Of a DNA stretch of 42,950 nucleotides, positions 21,679 to 31,100 are shown piece after piece. Position 1 is the first letter of the stretch. Every line of letters starts with the position of its first letter. This stretch comes from a virus. The notes below the pieces were generated by a model. The model searched no databases. It was given only the letters and a program-made list of their open reading frames with translations, and was not told the origin of the DNA. The stretch is taken from IMG/VR virus record IMGVR_UViG_3300032245_000811, positions 1-42,950 of that record; one strand, 5' to 3'. Both the position numbers and the translations under genes were made by a program.

Positions 21679-22391
21679 CGATGAAGGATATGCACCATCG
21701 GCTTAAGCTTGGCGTACACATCCCGGAGGACCAGCACGTCCGCCTCGCAGTGCTCGATGATCTTCTCGTATGCTGCACGGTCACCATGATCCGCATCGTC
21801 CCATGTACGTGGGTCGAGTGGAGTCTTGTGATTCTCAACACCGAAGTACTTGGACACATTGTCCAGAGACTTACGGCCAATTGCAATCGACGAGCCGGTC
21901 GCCTTGTACATCAGGTCAAGGTGCATGCGCGGGTTGTACGGCTTGAACCCGTGATACAACATGCGCGAGTTAAGAACAGGAACGTCGAACAGCTTTGAGT
22001 TCCAGCCGACGATCACGTCGTACTTGTCAAGCTCCTCGCAATACGCCTTCACCAAGACGCTATCATCCTGCCAGTTCTTACCAGGGTGAGTGTCGTGGCT
22101 AAGCGTGATTACATTCCCAAGACTGTCAGCGATAGAACCGCACAGCATGCGGCGCCAGTTGCTGAACGTAGTCTCGATATCGAAGTAGGCGATGTCGATC
22201 CCAACAAACGGTGGGGTCTTCGTCGTCTTCTTGTTAGCCGGCAGGAGGTCCTCCGGAATCCCCTCGGCATAGCGCTTATGGAACTTCTGAACCTGGTCCT
22301 TGCTCATGTTGAGCATCTCCCCAATCTTGGAGAAGGACAGGCCCTGCTCCTTGAGCGCACCGACGCGCTCTACTAGGTTGGCCTTTGCCAT
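21675..22391 (-). CDS. HTH + DEDD-family 3'-5' exonuclease
   Basis: A 238-residue protein. Residues 5-45 look like a resolvase-type helix-turn-helix (KEQGLSFSKIGEMLNMSKDQ). The RNase-H-like exonuclease starts at 63: YFDIETTF (D71, E73), VGWNSKLFDVPVLNSRML (D136), and HCEADVLVL (D218). The last motif is HCEAD, where the DEDDy type has Tyr (Y-x3-D); the His makes it resemble neither group exactly. It may be the polymerase-free proofreading-type exonuclease common in phages. The HTH fusion suggests that it is directed to DNA. Confidence 0.8.
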   Translation of the reverse strand: MAKANLVERVGALKEQGLSFSKIGEMLNMSKDQVQKFHKRYAEGIPEDLLPANKKTTKTPPFVGIDIAYFDIETTFSNWRRMLCGSIADSLGNVITLSHDTHPGKNWQDDSVLVKAYCEELDKYDVIVGWNSKLFDVPVLNSRMLYHGFKPYNPRMHLDLMYKATGSSIAIGRKSLDNVSKYFGVENHKTPLDPRTWDDADHGDRAAYEKIIEHCEADVLVLRDVYAKLKPMVHILHR

Positions 22392-22612
22392 TACTTACCT
22401 CCGTTCAAGGTGTCATACACCTTGGCTATCAGGGTAACTAGCCCGCCCACAATGGACGCGACAATCCCTGCCTTCCATTTTGCCTCAAGATCTCCGGCTT
22501 GTCTCGCCTTCCGCACAGCTTTGTTGCCGGCGTTATCCATCTCTAGGGCGCGGATACGCTCGTCGATCTCGTCAAGTTTGGATAGCAGTATTTCAAATTG
22601 GCGTTGTGTCAT
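22391..22612 (-). CDS. XhlA/holin-like membrane protein
   Basis: A 73-residue protein: residues 1-28 form a coiled coil (LLSKLDEIDERIRALEMD) and residues about 47-65 form one membrane span (WKAGIVASIVGGLVTLIAKV). This is the layout of XhlA-type holin partners. It overlaps the tail-protein stop (ATGA). Its place at the end of the tail genes, close to a C39-like peptidase, supports a lysis role. A second holin-like gene is at 40611-40823. Confidence 0.65.
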   Translation of the reverse strand: MTQRQFEILLSKLDEIDERIRALEMDNAGNKAVRKARQAGDLEAKWKAGIVASIVGGLVTLIAKVYDTLNGGK

Positions 22613-25026
22613 AGCTGGAATCTTTCAGGCCTCCCTGTGGCTCTCCCCCCGATGGCAACGCTTGTGCCGCTACCGTAGTCTCGGCTAGTAGGCGTTGGGT
22701 CTGGCTTAGGAGCCGGCGGAGCAGGCGGTGCTGCCGGCGGTCGTGTAGGCGTAGTTTGGTCTGGCTTCTTTGTACCTGGTGTGCTGGTCCACGATACGGC
22801 TGGACCCTTGAACTTGCTTGGCTTGACCAGGTCTAGCTGCAGTTCTTCGTGGCCATCAACCCTGGCAGTCCATTGCATCCCGCCTACGTTGTACAGGCCG
22901 GACACTTCGTCTGACGCAATGCCCACCGACTTGCGGCGGACCACAACGCGCACGGTTTCGCCAAGCTTAGGCGTACCAGATACCCCGATTGGACCGTAGA
23001 GTTCCGTCTTAAGCTGGACTGAGATGGCCTGAACGTCAGAGTCCTGACCCTTGTCGTTGATGATGCCCTGAGCGTAGTTGCCTGCGGACTGGGCAGACAG
23101 GAAGCCGGCCTGTGTTTCAACAACAGGCAGAGACGGATCGCTAAGATTATATTTAGAAACCTTAACAACTCCCTGACTCTTCACACCGGACGCGGCCTCT
23201 GTGCTGGAACCAATGAGGAAGTCTGTAGTAGGTACGACACGCACGGAATTGACCTTGTTACTAAGCTTTGACGTGACGTTAAACCCCTTGATCTTCCCCG
23301 GATATACCAGTACATCCTGTGCGTCTGGCGAGACAGAGTGGTTTACAATCAGGCTAGCACCAGTTGCCGAAGCCCCTGGTACGCCGTAGTAGTTGAATAC
23401 CACCTTGCTCCCGTCTAGTCGGGAACCCACCTCGATGTCTGCTAGTTCTCTAATAAAGTCTACTGGTCCTTGTCCTGCTGTTGTATATGGGTGCTTTACT
23501 GCACTAGCTGAAGTGTTCAGTTGGTTCAGGGTTGTAAACTTAACAAGGGGAACAAGAGCGGTATTAGTTTTATTTAGCGTACCACCCGTACTAGAACCGG
23601 ACGAGGAGGTACCAGCAGCTGTAACTATAGTCTTCCTGTCAGAAGAAATACTTGTAATGGCACCACTTGTGTCAGTGCTTACGCCAGACACCAGGGTACT
23701 ACCAGCTCCTGTAACGGTGTCTCCAACGAGGTAGTTCTCAGGCAAAGGGTTAGACATAGTCACAGTCTTTACAGACGAGGACATGGTGGTAGAGGTAACA
23801 GTTTCAGCAGAAACAGGGTAATCGTTCGACCTATCTAGCACGTACTGAGGGTCAGCCGGAGTGGCGAGCAGAGCAGTGATGGCACCAGGGACAGTATCGC
23901 TCTGGAGACCAGCTGTGAATGTGGTATCAAGGGCAGATGTTGAGTTGCCCCAGATGTACTGGTTATAGTCTGAGGTTGCATCTTTTGGGCTAAGGTTTCC
24001 AAGGTAATATGGAACTGCGTAGAACTCGTAGCTCACACCTTCAGTCAAGATAGACATGACGCGAGTACGGCCAGTGTGGTTCTCGTCAGAAGCGTTGTAA
24101 TGATTGGTTGGGCGTAGAGTAAGCTTGAAGTCAAGAGGCGCATTTAGTCCAGTGTATATACCACCAATCTCAATAGTGCTTGCCGCGTAGTAGTGCTCAG
24201 AATAGAAGTCCAGCAACGGGCCGCCTGGGCTGGCGTATAGAAGGAACCCAATCCTACCCTTGCTGGTGCTGCTTGTGCCGATTGAGAAGTTTCCCTCAAT
24301 GGTTTTGCCTGTCTCTCCGTCTTGAAAGTATGCGGTAGATGCGTCACGCCAGACGTACTGACATCCCTCAATTATTACTGCGCCTGTCTTCTTGCCGCTG
24401 CCATCCTCTTCATACGTAATCTTAATCTTGTCCTTGTCGCCCCAGGTGTTTCCTGACGTTCCAGGCTGCACATTGTCCGGGACGCCGTTGTAAATCTCTA
24501 CCTTTCCTACGTTAGGGTATGTAGAGTCAACTACTGCAACCCAGTATCCATGGCTCTTCTTTGCCAGGTCCTTGGAGATAGCAGATGCAATCCATGACTT
24601 GGGAGTTGTGCTGTCACCGCCGGCAGTAATGGACGTAGTGTCGGAACTAGGTACAGCTTTATCACCAATCTTTGGTCCATGAATCTGGGTATAGTATTTG
24701 TTAAGCGCAGTCATATAGTCCACGCCATTGATTACAATCTCGTTGACTCCTGCGTCGTAGTCCGTGATGATGCCAGACTGGATGTCTACATACTGACTGC
24801 CATCCCACCTCTGCACTGAGTAGTGCTGCTGCAGTGGCTGGATTAGCGGAGCTGCCGGATGGTCAACTGGCAGGGTGAAGAATGCATAGCCAGAATCATT
24901 GGCATATAGCTGAACACCGATGTCCCTAGCGTCCGGGATAACTGCAACCACCTGGTTCTTTGCGAACGGAGTGGCATCGTTATACGGCTTCATAGAGTAG
25001 ATGACGACGATGTTTTTGCGTGCCAT
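22609..25026 (-). CDS. tail-tip/hub protein (Tal-like, ReqiPepy6 gp37-like)
   Basis: An 805-residue protein. The N-terminal half is beta-rich with VQRWDGSQYVDIQSGIITDY, followed by a Tal-like region (GVNEIVINGVDYMTALNKYY), seen in Gram-positive phage tail-tip proteins. Residues about 412-485 are Ser/Thr/Gly-rich and look like an inserted loop. Residues about 755-782 are Pro-rich (TRPPAAPPAPPAPKPDPTPT). It follows the Dit-like gene by a TAATG overlap, the usual Dit-Tal order. It probably forms the hub that contacts the cell. The exact family is not certain. Confidence 0.65.
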   Translation of the reverse strand: MARKNIVVIYSMKPYNDATPFAKNQVVAVIPDARDIGVQLYANDSGYAFFTLPVDHPAAPLIQPLQQHYSVQRWDGSQYVDIQSGIITDYDAGVNEIVINGVDYMTALNKYYTQIHGPKIGDKAVPSSDTTSITAGGDSTTPKSWIASAISKDLAKKSHGYWVAVVDSTYPNVGKVEIYNGVPDNVQPGTSGNTWGDKDKIKITYEEDGSGKKTGAVIIEGCQYVWRDASTAYFQDGETGKTIEGNFSIGTSSTSKGRIGFLLYASPGGPLLDFYSEHYYAASTIEIGGIYTGLNAPLDFKLTLRPTNHYNASDENHTGRTRVMSILTEGVSYEFYAVPYYLGNLSPKDATSDYNQYIWGNSTSALDTTFTAGLQSDTVPGAITALLATPADPQYVLDRSNDYPVSAETVTSTTMSSSVKTVTMSNPLPENYLVGDTVTGAGSTLVSGVSTDTSGAITSISSDRKTIVTAAGTSSSGSSTGGTLNKTNTALVPLVKFTTLNQLNTSASAVKHPYTTAGQGPVDFIRELADIEVGSRLDGSKVVFNYYGVPGASATGASLIVNHSVSPDAQDVLVYPGKIKGFNVTSKLSNKVNSVRVVPTTDFLIGSSTEAASGVKSQGVVKVSKYNLSDPSLPVVETQAGFLSAQSAGNYAQGIINDKGQDSDVQAISVQLKTELYGPIGVSGTPKLGETVRVVVRRKSVGIASDEVSGLYNVGGMQWTARVDGHEELQLDLVKPSKFKGPAVSWTSTPGTKKPDQTTPTRPPAAPPAPPAPKPDPTPTSRDYGSGTSVAIGGRATGRPERFQL

Positions 25027-25880
25027 TAGAGCAGGGCCTCCCTGATTGTAATGCTAATGGTCTGTCCAGACTGGCCCACTACGCTTACCGACGATGTGCC
25101 TGGGGCTACGCTGAAGAAGGCGAACCCTGTCAACGTTGTGGGACTTGTTGACACTGCAGTCTTAAACGTATCCGTGATTGACGTGGCCGATGCCGAGTGT
25201 GACACGGTATCAGATCCAAGCGTGGCAGATGTAGCAGTCGACGACGTTAGGTTCCATGTCACCGTTGGCCATGCCACGGTGTTGCCGGTGTTGACGACAC
25301 TGATTGTGCCAGTGCCAGTACGGCTGAACGTCTGAGCTGTCTCGAAGTACTTGTATGGATCTTCTGCCATAAGTTGGACTGTCACCTTCTGCGAGTAGCC
25401 ACGCTCGGTCACCCCTGCCACTGAAGCATTGTTGATTGCGAACCTTGGCATAGCCACCGGCCGTACCATCATGTATAGGCTGTAGCTGCCACCGCCAACC
25501 TTAGGCTGTGAGAACGACAGCTTGCGTTGCCCATCAGCCTGGAGTGCAGCGTACACGCTGACATCCGCTGCCTTGGGCATGGCCTGTAGGGCAAAGTTAA
25601 GCGCGTCCATCTTTGCCCAGAAGTCTGTGTACGTGTTGCCATATACGGATAGGATCAGAGTGATCATGCGCCCACCAAGGTACGCGTCGTAACCGTCGAC
25701 TCCGTCTACCTGCGGGGTGTCCTCAACGAATGAGTTAACGCCAACTGACGAAAAGTCAACCTGCTCAATCATGTATCCAGAAATGGGAGCAGAGCCGATA
25801 TCGGCCGGCTCTCTAATGCTATTGATGTCCAGCGCCGCAGCGCCAGGACGCTGGATTGTGACAGCTGCGCTGAGATCCAT
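25026..25880 (-). CDS. distal-tail (Dit)-like protein
   Basis: A 284-residue protein. The N-terminal domain has GDDxxLG-type pattern YDAYLGGRMITLILSVYG and a helix WAKMDALNFALQAMPK as in Dit proteins. The second half is a Ser/Thr-rich beta domain ending in GQSGQTISITIREALL. Its position after the connector gene and before the Tal-like gene supports the call. The start shares TAATG with the previous stop. Confidence 0.6.
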   Translation of the reverse strand: MDLSAAVTIQRPGAAALDINSIREPADIGSAPISGYMIEQVDFSSVGVNSFVEDTPQVDGVDGYDAYLGGRMITLILSVYGNTYTDFWAKMDALNFALQAMPKAADVSVYAALQADGQRKLSFSQPKVGGGSYSLYMMVRPVAMPRFAINNASVAGVTERGYSQKVTVQLMAEDPYKYFETAQTFSRTGTGTISVVNTGNTVAWPTVTWNLTSSTATSATLGSDTVSHSASATSITDTFKTAVSTSPTTLTGFAFFSVAPGTSSVSVVGQSGQTISITIREALL

Positions 25881-26515
25881 TAGGGGTTCTTCCTTACTCT
25901 ACGTACTGCTTTGGAGATTGAAGTCCAGCGTCGGTCAGCTGCACCATACAGCTGGGCCAGCTGGATGCTGTTAGTATCAGATGCACCTGATGCAACCTGC
26001 CACTGCTGGAACCGGACGCGGTCCGAGATCAGCATGAACATTGCTTCCTTCTGGACCCAGGCACGCACGGCGTTAGTAGCGTCGTCGTCGAGCTCGATAG
26101 AGGACGCGTCAGACGTGGGCTGGGTATAGTGCTTGTATCCAAACACCCGCAGTGTACATCCGTCAGGCAAGACGAGATAGGGTGGCATGTGCAGTTTTCC
26201 ATTAATAAAGTCCCATCCACCAGTAGCTGAGGCATCTTGGGCAAACGGAACTGAAGCGATGAGCTTGCTGCTTTTATATGCGTCAACACGGTATACAGTG
26301 TCCAGCGTGAGCGTGTTGATAGTAAAGAATGCTCCAACAGCAGGAGCAGTGTACGCAACTTCTTCATAGGTCTCCTGTGGTCGGATACGCGAGACCTCTT
26401 GGACTCCCCACTTAATCATGTCGTTGACTTCGTCGTCACTCCATGTCTTGGTGGCACCAGAGTCACGCAGATCCCGCCGGACGATGGTCCTGAGTGATGA
26501 TAATGTGATTGCCAT
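25880..26515 (-). CDS. head-tail connector/adaptor protein
   Basis: A 211-residue protein with TLSSLRTIVRRDLRDSG and TWSDDEVNDMIKWGVQEVSR at the start, as in gp6-like adaptor proteins, followed by beta strands and helices (AVRAWVQKEAMFMLISDRVR). It lies just after the capsid gene and before the tail genes, where adaptors are found. The ATG has AAGGAG 6 nt upstream. Confidence 0.65.
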   Translation of the reverse strand: MAITLSSLRTIVRRDLRDSGATKTWSDDEVNDMIKWGVQEVSRIRPQETYEEVAYTAPAVGAFFTINTLTLDTVYRVDAYKSSKLIASVPFAQDASATGGWDFINGKLHMPPYLVLPDGCTLRVFGYKHYTQPTSDASSIELDDDATNAVRAWVQKEAMFMLISDRVRFQQWQVASGASDTNSIQLAQLYGAADRRWTSISKAVRRVRKNP

Positions 26516-26534
26516 AAGGTCTCCTTGCGGTTGC

Positions 26535-26560
26535 GGGGGCCGGGCCGAAGCCCGACCCCC
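26535..26560 (-). terminator. TTCG-loop hairpin after the capsid gene
   Basis: On the minus strand an 11-bp stem (one G-T pair) closed by a TTCG tetraloop lies 16 nt after the capsid stop. No T run follows. It may be a partial terminator or a 3' end that protects the capsid mRNA, giving more capsid than the downstream proteins. Confidence 0.65.
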
Positions 26561-26575
26561 ACTCCCTAGTTACGA

Positions 26576-27580
26576 TTAGAGCGTCGAAGCAACCGACTCC
26601 ACGCGGAGGTATCGCGGCTGGCCAGTCGAGGTATTGCTACCATCGAACTCGCCGGTCGTGCCCTCGCCACGGAGGATCGCACCGAAGCGCATCTTGAAGC
26701 CAAGCGTTGCAACCTGGGCGATTGGATCGCTGTGGTCGCCGCCCGGAGCCACGAAGTAGCTCTGGAGCGTCTGGCTGTCGCCTACGATGTAGGCATCAGG
26801 CCCGAACACGAACGTCGAGTGGATGGTGAGAGCACCACCAACGCCGCCAGTGAACGTCGCAGCCTGAGGAGAAACCATGAAGCGGACACCAGCATAGGCG
26901 CCGATTTCCCCATTGAGGAGCTCGAGCGACTTGGTGTACTTCGTGGCTTCAAGGAAGCCGTTCGCGCTTGTATCCGTCAGAAGGTCGAACTCGACCGAAG
27001 GATGGATGATTGCGCGGTAGAAACCGTCAGCAAACGTAGGAACGTTTGCGGCCTTAAGCTTGGCAACGGTTTGCTTGATCTCAAGACCAGTGAGCTTGTC
27101 GCCCGACTGAATCAGGGCACGCGAAGCGCGGCCTGCAGCGTAGCGAACATTCGTGCCCTGCTTGAGAACGTCGCGGATGATCTGGTCCATCGACTCGGTT
27201 GCGGCTCGTGCGAGGCGCTCCGAAGCGATTGCGATCAGGTCATGCGGGCTGTCGAGCTGAGCAAGATCTGAAATCTTAAGAACCTTACCGTACTGCTTAG
27301 GAATGAACGACTCGGTCGTAACCGTGAGGTCATACTCAGCAGGGGCTCCTGCCTCAGTAAGGGTATCCGCAATGCCAAGCGGAGTGAGGTCTGGGTAGCG
27401 CGCATAGCGAATCTCGTTGCTGCCCTTCTGGAAGCGGCCTGCCGTGTAGTTACCCGGCATTGCATGCACCAGTCGGTCACGCAGGTTCTCCTGAGCCTGC
27501 TGAGAAACGAGCTCCGTAATGAGCGCAGAATAAGCGTTTGAGCTGTTCGTATCGAGCAGCGCACGCGTCTGCGTAGCCAT
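26576..27580 (-). CDS. major capsid protein, N4-gp56 family
   Basis: A 334-residue protein with ATG 27580 and AAAGGAG upstream. The sequence matches the N4-gp56 capsid family: the N-terminal tail (LDTNSSNAYSALITELVSQQ), a LIAIASERLARAATESMDQ helix, GFYRAIIHPSVEFDLL and a C-terminal beta part. It assembles the icosahedral shell over the scaffold (the gene before). It is followed by a TTCG hairpin. Confidence 0.9.
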   Translation of the reverse strand: MATQTRALLDTNSSNAYSALITELVSQQAQENLRDRLVHAMPGNYTAGRFQKGSNEIRYARYPDLTPLGIADTLTEAGAPAEYDLTVTTESFIPKQYGKVLKISDLAQLDSPHDLIAIASERLARAATESMDQIIRDVLKQGTNVRYAAGRASRALIQSGDKLTGLEIKQTVAKLKAANVPTFADGFYRAIIHPSVEFDLLTDTSANGFLEATKYTKSLELLNGEIGAYAGVRFMVSPQAATFTGGVGGALTIHSTFVFGPDAYIVGDSQTLQSYFVAPGGDHSDPIAQVATLGFKMRFGAILRGEGTTGEFDGSNTSTGQPRYLRVESVASTL

Positions 27581-27597
27581 CTATGAACTCCTTTTGT

Positions 27598-28128
27598 TTA
27601 CTCGCCCCAAGGATTGCCAAGGGCAGCGATGTCCTTAACAATCTCGGATGTCGAGCGCTTCTTTCCGGTCGAAGGAATTTCCTTCGCCGGCTTGTTTGGA
27701 TCTACGAACTCCTGCTTTGGAGCTCCTCCTGTCTTCATTAGAGCCTCGAACTCTCGGGCCCGGTCCTCATCGGTCAGGTCCTTCGACTTCTCAACCCACT
27801 GAACGTAGGAAGGATATTCCTTGGACAGTCGCTCGCGCTGCTCGGCTTCCCGAGTAGCCTTAAGTTCCTGTTCCAAAGTGGCGATGCGTCGCTGCGCACG
27901 CTCAAACTCTGTGAGGCTTGCCTCTTCCATCTGGAGCTTCCAAGCCTGAACCTTATCGTATTCAGCCTTGATCTCATCCAGCTGCTTCTTGGTAGCCGTC
28001 AGAGCCTGGTCCTTGCCAGCAAGACGCTTCTTCCAAGTGGTGATGTCGTTGTCCTGGTCAGTGGCAGGCTCTACCTGCGACTGGGCCTGGTCGTTCAGCA
28101 CGACTTCGTCCGTCACTTTAACCTCCAT
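27598..28128 (-). CDS. scaffolding protein
   Basis: A 176-residue, charged, mostly coiled-coil protein (TWKKRLAGKDQALTATKKQ; EFERAQRRIATLEQELKAT), with a Lys-rich end (STGKKRSTSEIVKDIAALG). This is the composition and position (just before the capsid gene) of a scaffold. The ATG at 28128 has only a weak ribosome-binding site, so translation may be coupled to the previous gene. Confidence 0.8.
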   Translation of the reverse strand: MEVKVTDEVVLNDQAQSQVEPATDQDNDITTWKKRLAGKDQALTATKKQLDEIKAEYDKVQAWKLQMEEASLTEFERAQRRIATLEQELKATREAEQRERLSKEYPSYVQWVEKSKDLTDEDRAREFEALMKTGGAPKQEFVDPNKPAKEIPSTGKKRSTSEIVKDIAALGNPWGE

Positions 28129-28141
28129 TTACTTGTGACCC

Positions 28142-31100
28142 TTATGGGGTCTTTGATTTAAACAACTCGTCCAAAGTTGAACCAGTTGTTTCCAACGCGC
28201 CTAGCGGACCAATCGACGTGATGCTCCTTGCGAAGTCCTGGTTAAGGACTGCACCCGGGCTCCAGTCGGTACCGTTCGCCATGCGCTTATATAGATTGCG
28301 TGCCCATGCTGGTGGTACAGCTGTGACGTCCCATGGCACGCCTGGGAACATCATGGTCAGCATGTATACAGAGTTAGGATGCTCGTCAAGCCAGATGCCA
28401 ATACCTGGGTTTGTCTCCAGCTCGTACTCGAAATAGTCTCGTACGTGCATGTAGGCGGAGTACCCAGCCATCGGGGCCTGCGCACCGAACGGTCGCTTGA
28501 AGAGGAACTCGATCATCTCTGGAAGGATCTTCTTGAACATGTAGCTATATGGGTACATCGCCAGCCCCGGATGGTTAATCGTCCTTTCAAAGAATGACCG
28601 AGCAGATGGGAAGTACGTAGTCTTGTTGGCCTGGTCGAGAGCCATGGTGTACGCGTATTGGAACGCGTTATACACAGTCTCCTCTGCGCCGTGACGAGTT
28701 ACTACTGAGCTCATGCCATTGCCAAACTTAACTGCTAGGTCAGGCTTGTCTGCCACGCGTCGAACCATCTCGGCCTGTACCCCATCGCGGAACGCCTTAC
28801 CGTCTTTGATTGGATCTACTCCGCCACGGACGATTGAGTTCACTACGTCGTTTACTTCGTCAACGATATACTGGATATCTGTACTGAAGCCCTGGCCGAC
28901 GAGCATTGCCTCAAGGATCTTGCCGGTATGTGGATCAACGCCAAGCGGATCGGTGAAGTGCAACTGCGTGGCTAGGGACTCAAGTGCGCTGCGCTTGTGC
29001 TGCAGAAGCACCCAGTCTCGTCCGATCTTCTGCATGTCAGCATGGAAGGTCTTCTGGGCAGCCTTGACCATGTCAAGTGTTTCTTCCTTCATGTCTCCTG
29101 TGCTCTTTAGCTCACCCTCTGCGCGACGCAAAGCATTGCGTAGGTTGTTGGCAGAGTCAGAGAATCGAGATGCGTCGTAACCGGCATCAGCAAGGCTAGA
29201 CACATGCTTGTCCAGCGTGGCCATGTGCAGGGCCGGGTTAGCGAGGAGTTGCTCCTGCAACTGCGCCTGCGTAAGGATGCCTGCGCCTTGTCCAAGCACC
29301 TGCTCCTCAGAGGCAAACCGACCGCCGGTGATTAGCTCGCGTTGCGCATCGGCCCAAGCCTGTCGCTCAGGGTCTGGGATACGGCCGAATCCTACGCCTG
29401 CCGGGCGTGACACTTCGATGTCGTTCCATACTCGTCGAGGATCGCTGAGTCGCAAGCGGTAGTTTACGTAGTTAGTAAACATTGCTCGTGAGTCTGACGT
29501 TCCGTACTGTTCGACCAGAGCAGACCAGAGGTTGAAGTCTTTCTCACGCATAGTGTCAGAGAAAGTCTTTGCGGTGATGTCAAGAGCAAGCGCATCTCGA
29601 GCAGCCATCTTCCTATTAGCCAGGTCGTCGAGATGGCGGCCCTGCTTGAGGTTCTCCCATACGCCAGCCTGCATTACGATGTCATCGTACCGTCCGGTCA
29701 TAGCCTGTGCTACTGCGTCCTGCCGGAAGACAGCCATGAAGTTAGCGTTGTCTACGAACGACTGCGTCTCAGGCCCAACCTTAGTGAGATCCCGAAGCTG
29801 GCTTGCCGACACCATCTGTGCCTTCGTTCCGTCGGCCATCATGGAGAATACGGTGTCTCGGTCAACGCCACGTGCTGCATTTAGGATCGGGCTTTCAGCA
29901 TACTCCTGCAGCCAGTACAGTGGGTTCATTTTAAACTTAAGCGTTGGGTACCATTTGTCTGTCCACGCTGCAATCTGTGTCCCGAACTTACCTTCCTTTA
30001 GTCCGCCGGTAAAGTACTGCGTAGCTCCAACTACGTTGCGGTCGCCACGGAATGCAAACATGACTGCGTTCATTGGGTCAAACGTCTTGCCGAATGCATT
30101 GCCAGCAAAGTTATTAACAAACTGCTTGTACGTACCGGCTCCACCAACTTCATCGATAGCCTTCTTAAAGGAATCGGATACAGTCTTAGGAGATAGGCCC
30201 CTAGCAGATACTCCTTCTTGTACACCGCGAGCTACCAGTTCGTCGAGCACAGCGTCAACATGCTCTTGCCCAAGTCCGCCGCGTACAAGGTACGCTGCCA
30301 ACCTACGTCGAATTGAGTTAGTAACATACTTCTGTGGGATTGGTGAGAACAGGTTGTTCATGAACTTCTGGATTGTGTTTGGGTTATAATCCAGAATAGC
30401 CTTGCCGTTCTTCTGTGCAATCTTCTGCAGTCCGCTAGTAGACATATCAACAAACGGCATGACCTTGCTGGCCCACATCTGCCTCTGCCCAGGGGTTGAA
30501 CCAGGCATCTCAAGCAGCGCAGGCTTGTAGATCATGTTGTTCTCAGGTGCACGCACCAACCGGTACGCACCGCTATTGAAGGTGCGCACAATGTTTGGGT
30601 CTTTGCCAACCAGACGAAGTGCCTGCTCGATAGCGGAGAGATGGCGGTCTGAGAATCGGTTAACCGCAAGCCCGCTATCTACTGCTTCACGCAGGTACTT
30701 GTTGATCTGATCTGCATTCTTTAGGTCGCCGTGCACAATGCGGACGTCATCGAATTGTTCGGTTGCTCGCTTGGTCCAGGCAAGGCGAGCCTCGTCAAGA
30801 TTCTTAGCACCGCGCACGTCAGAGATAATATCCTTTAGGACCTTGTTGTATTCCGATCCCTCGACGTTGCTGGCCAGTGCGTTGTTCAGACGCTTAAGCA
30901 GCTTCTCTACCTCTTTCGCACCACCCTGTCGGTCAAACGCTCGTACTACGCGTCCATCCTGGGCAATGGTATCTGCAGATGTAGCAGCGCCAAGACGCTT
31001 CTCTGCTGCCTTCTCTAGAGATGCTGTGATCTTTGCCAAGGCGCTGTAGGCGTCAAGGAATGCAAGAGCCTTGTCCCTGAAGATATGGCCGCTAGATACA

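Noticed and set aside
29532-30389. 285-codon open frame on the + strand
   Set aside because: It lies inside the 1670-aa virion gene on the other strand and has no suitable start site; it is a shadow of that gene.
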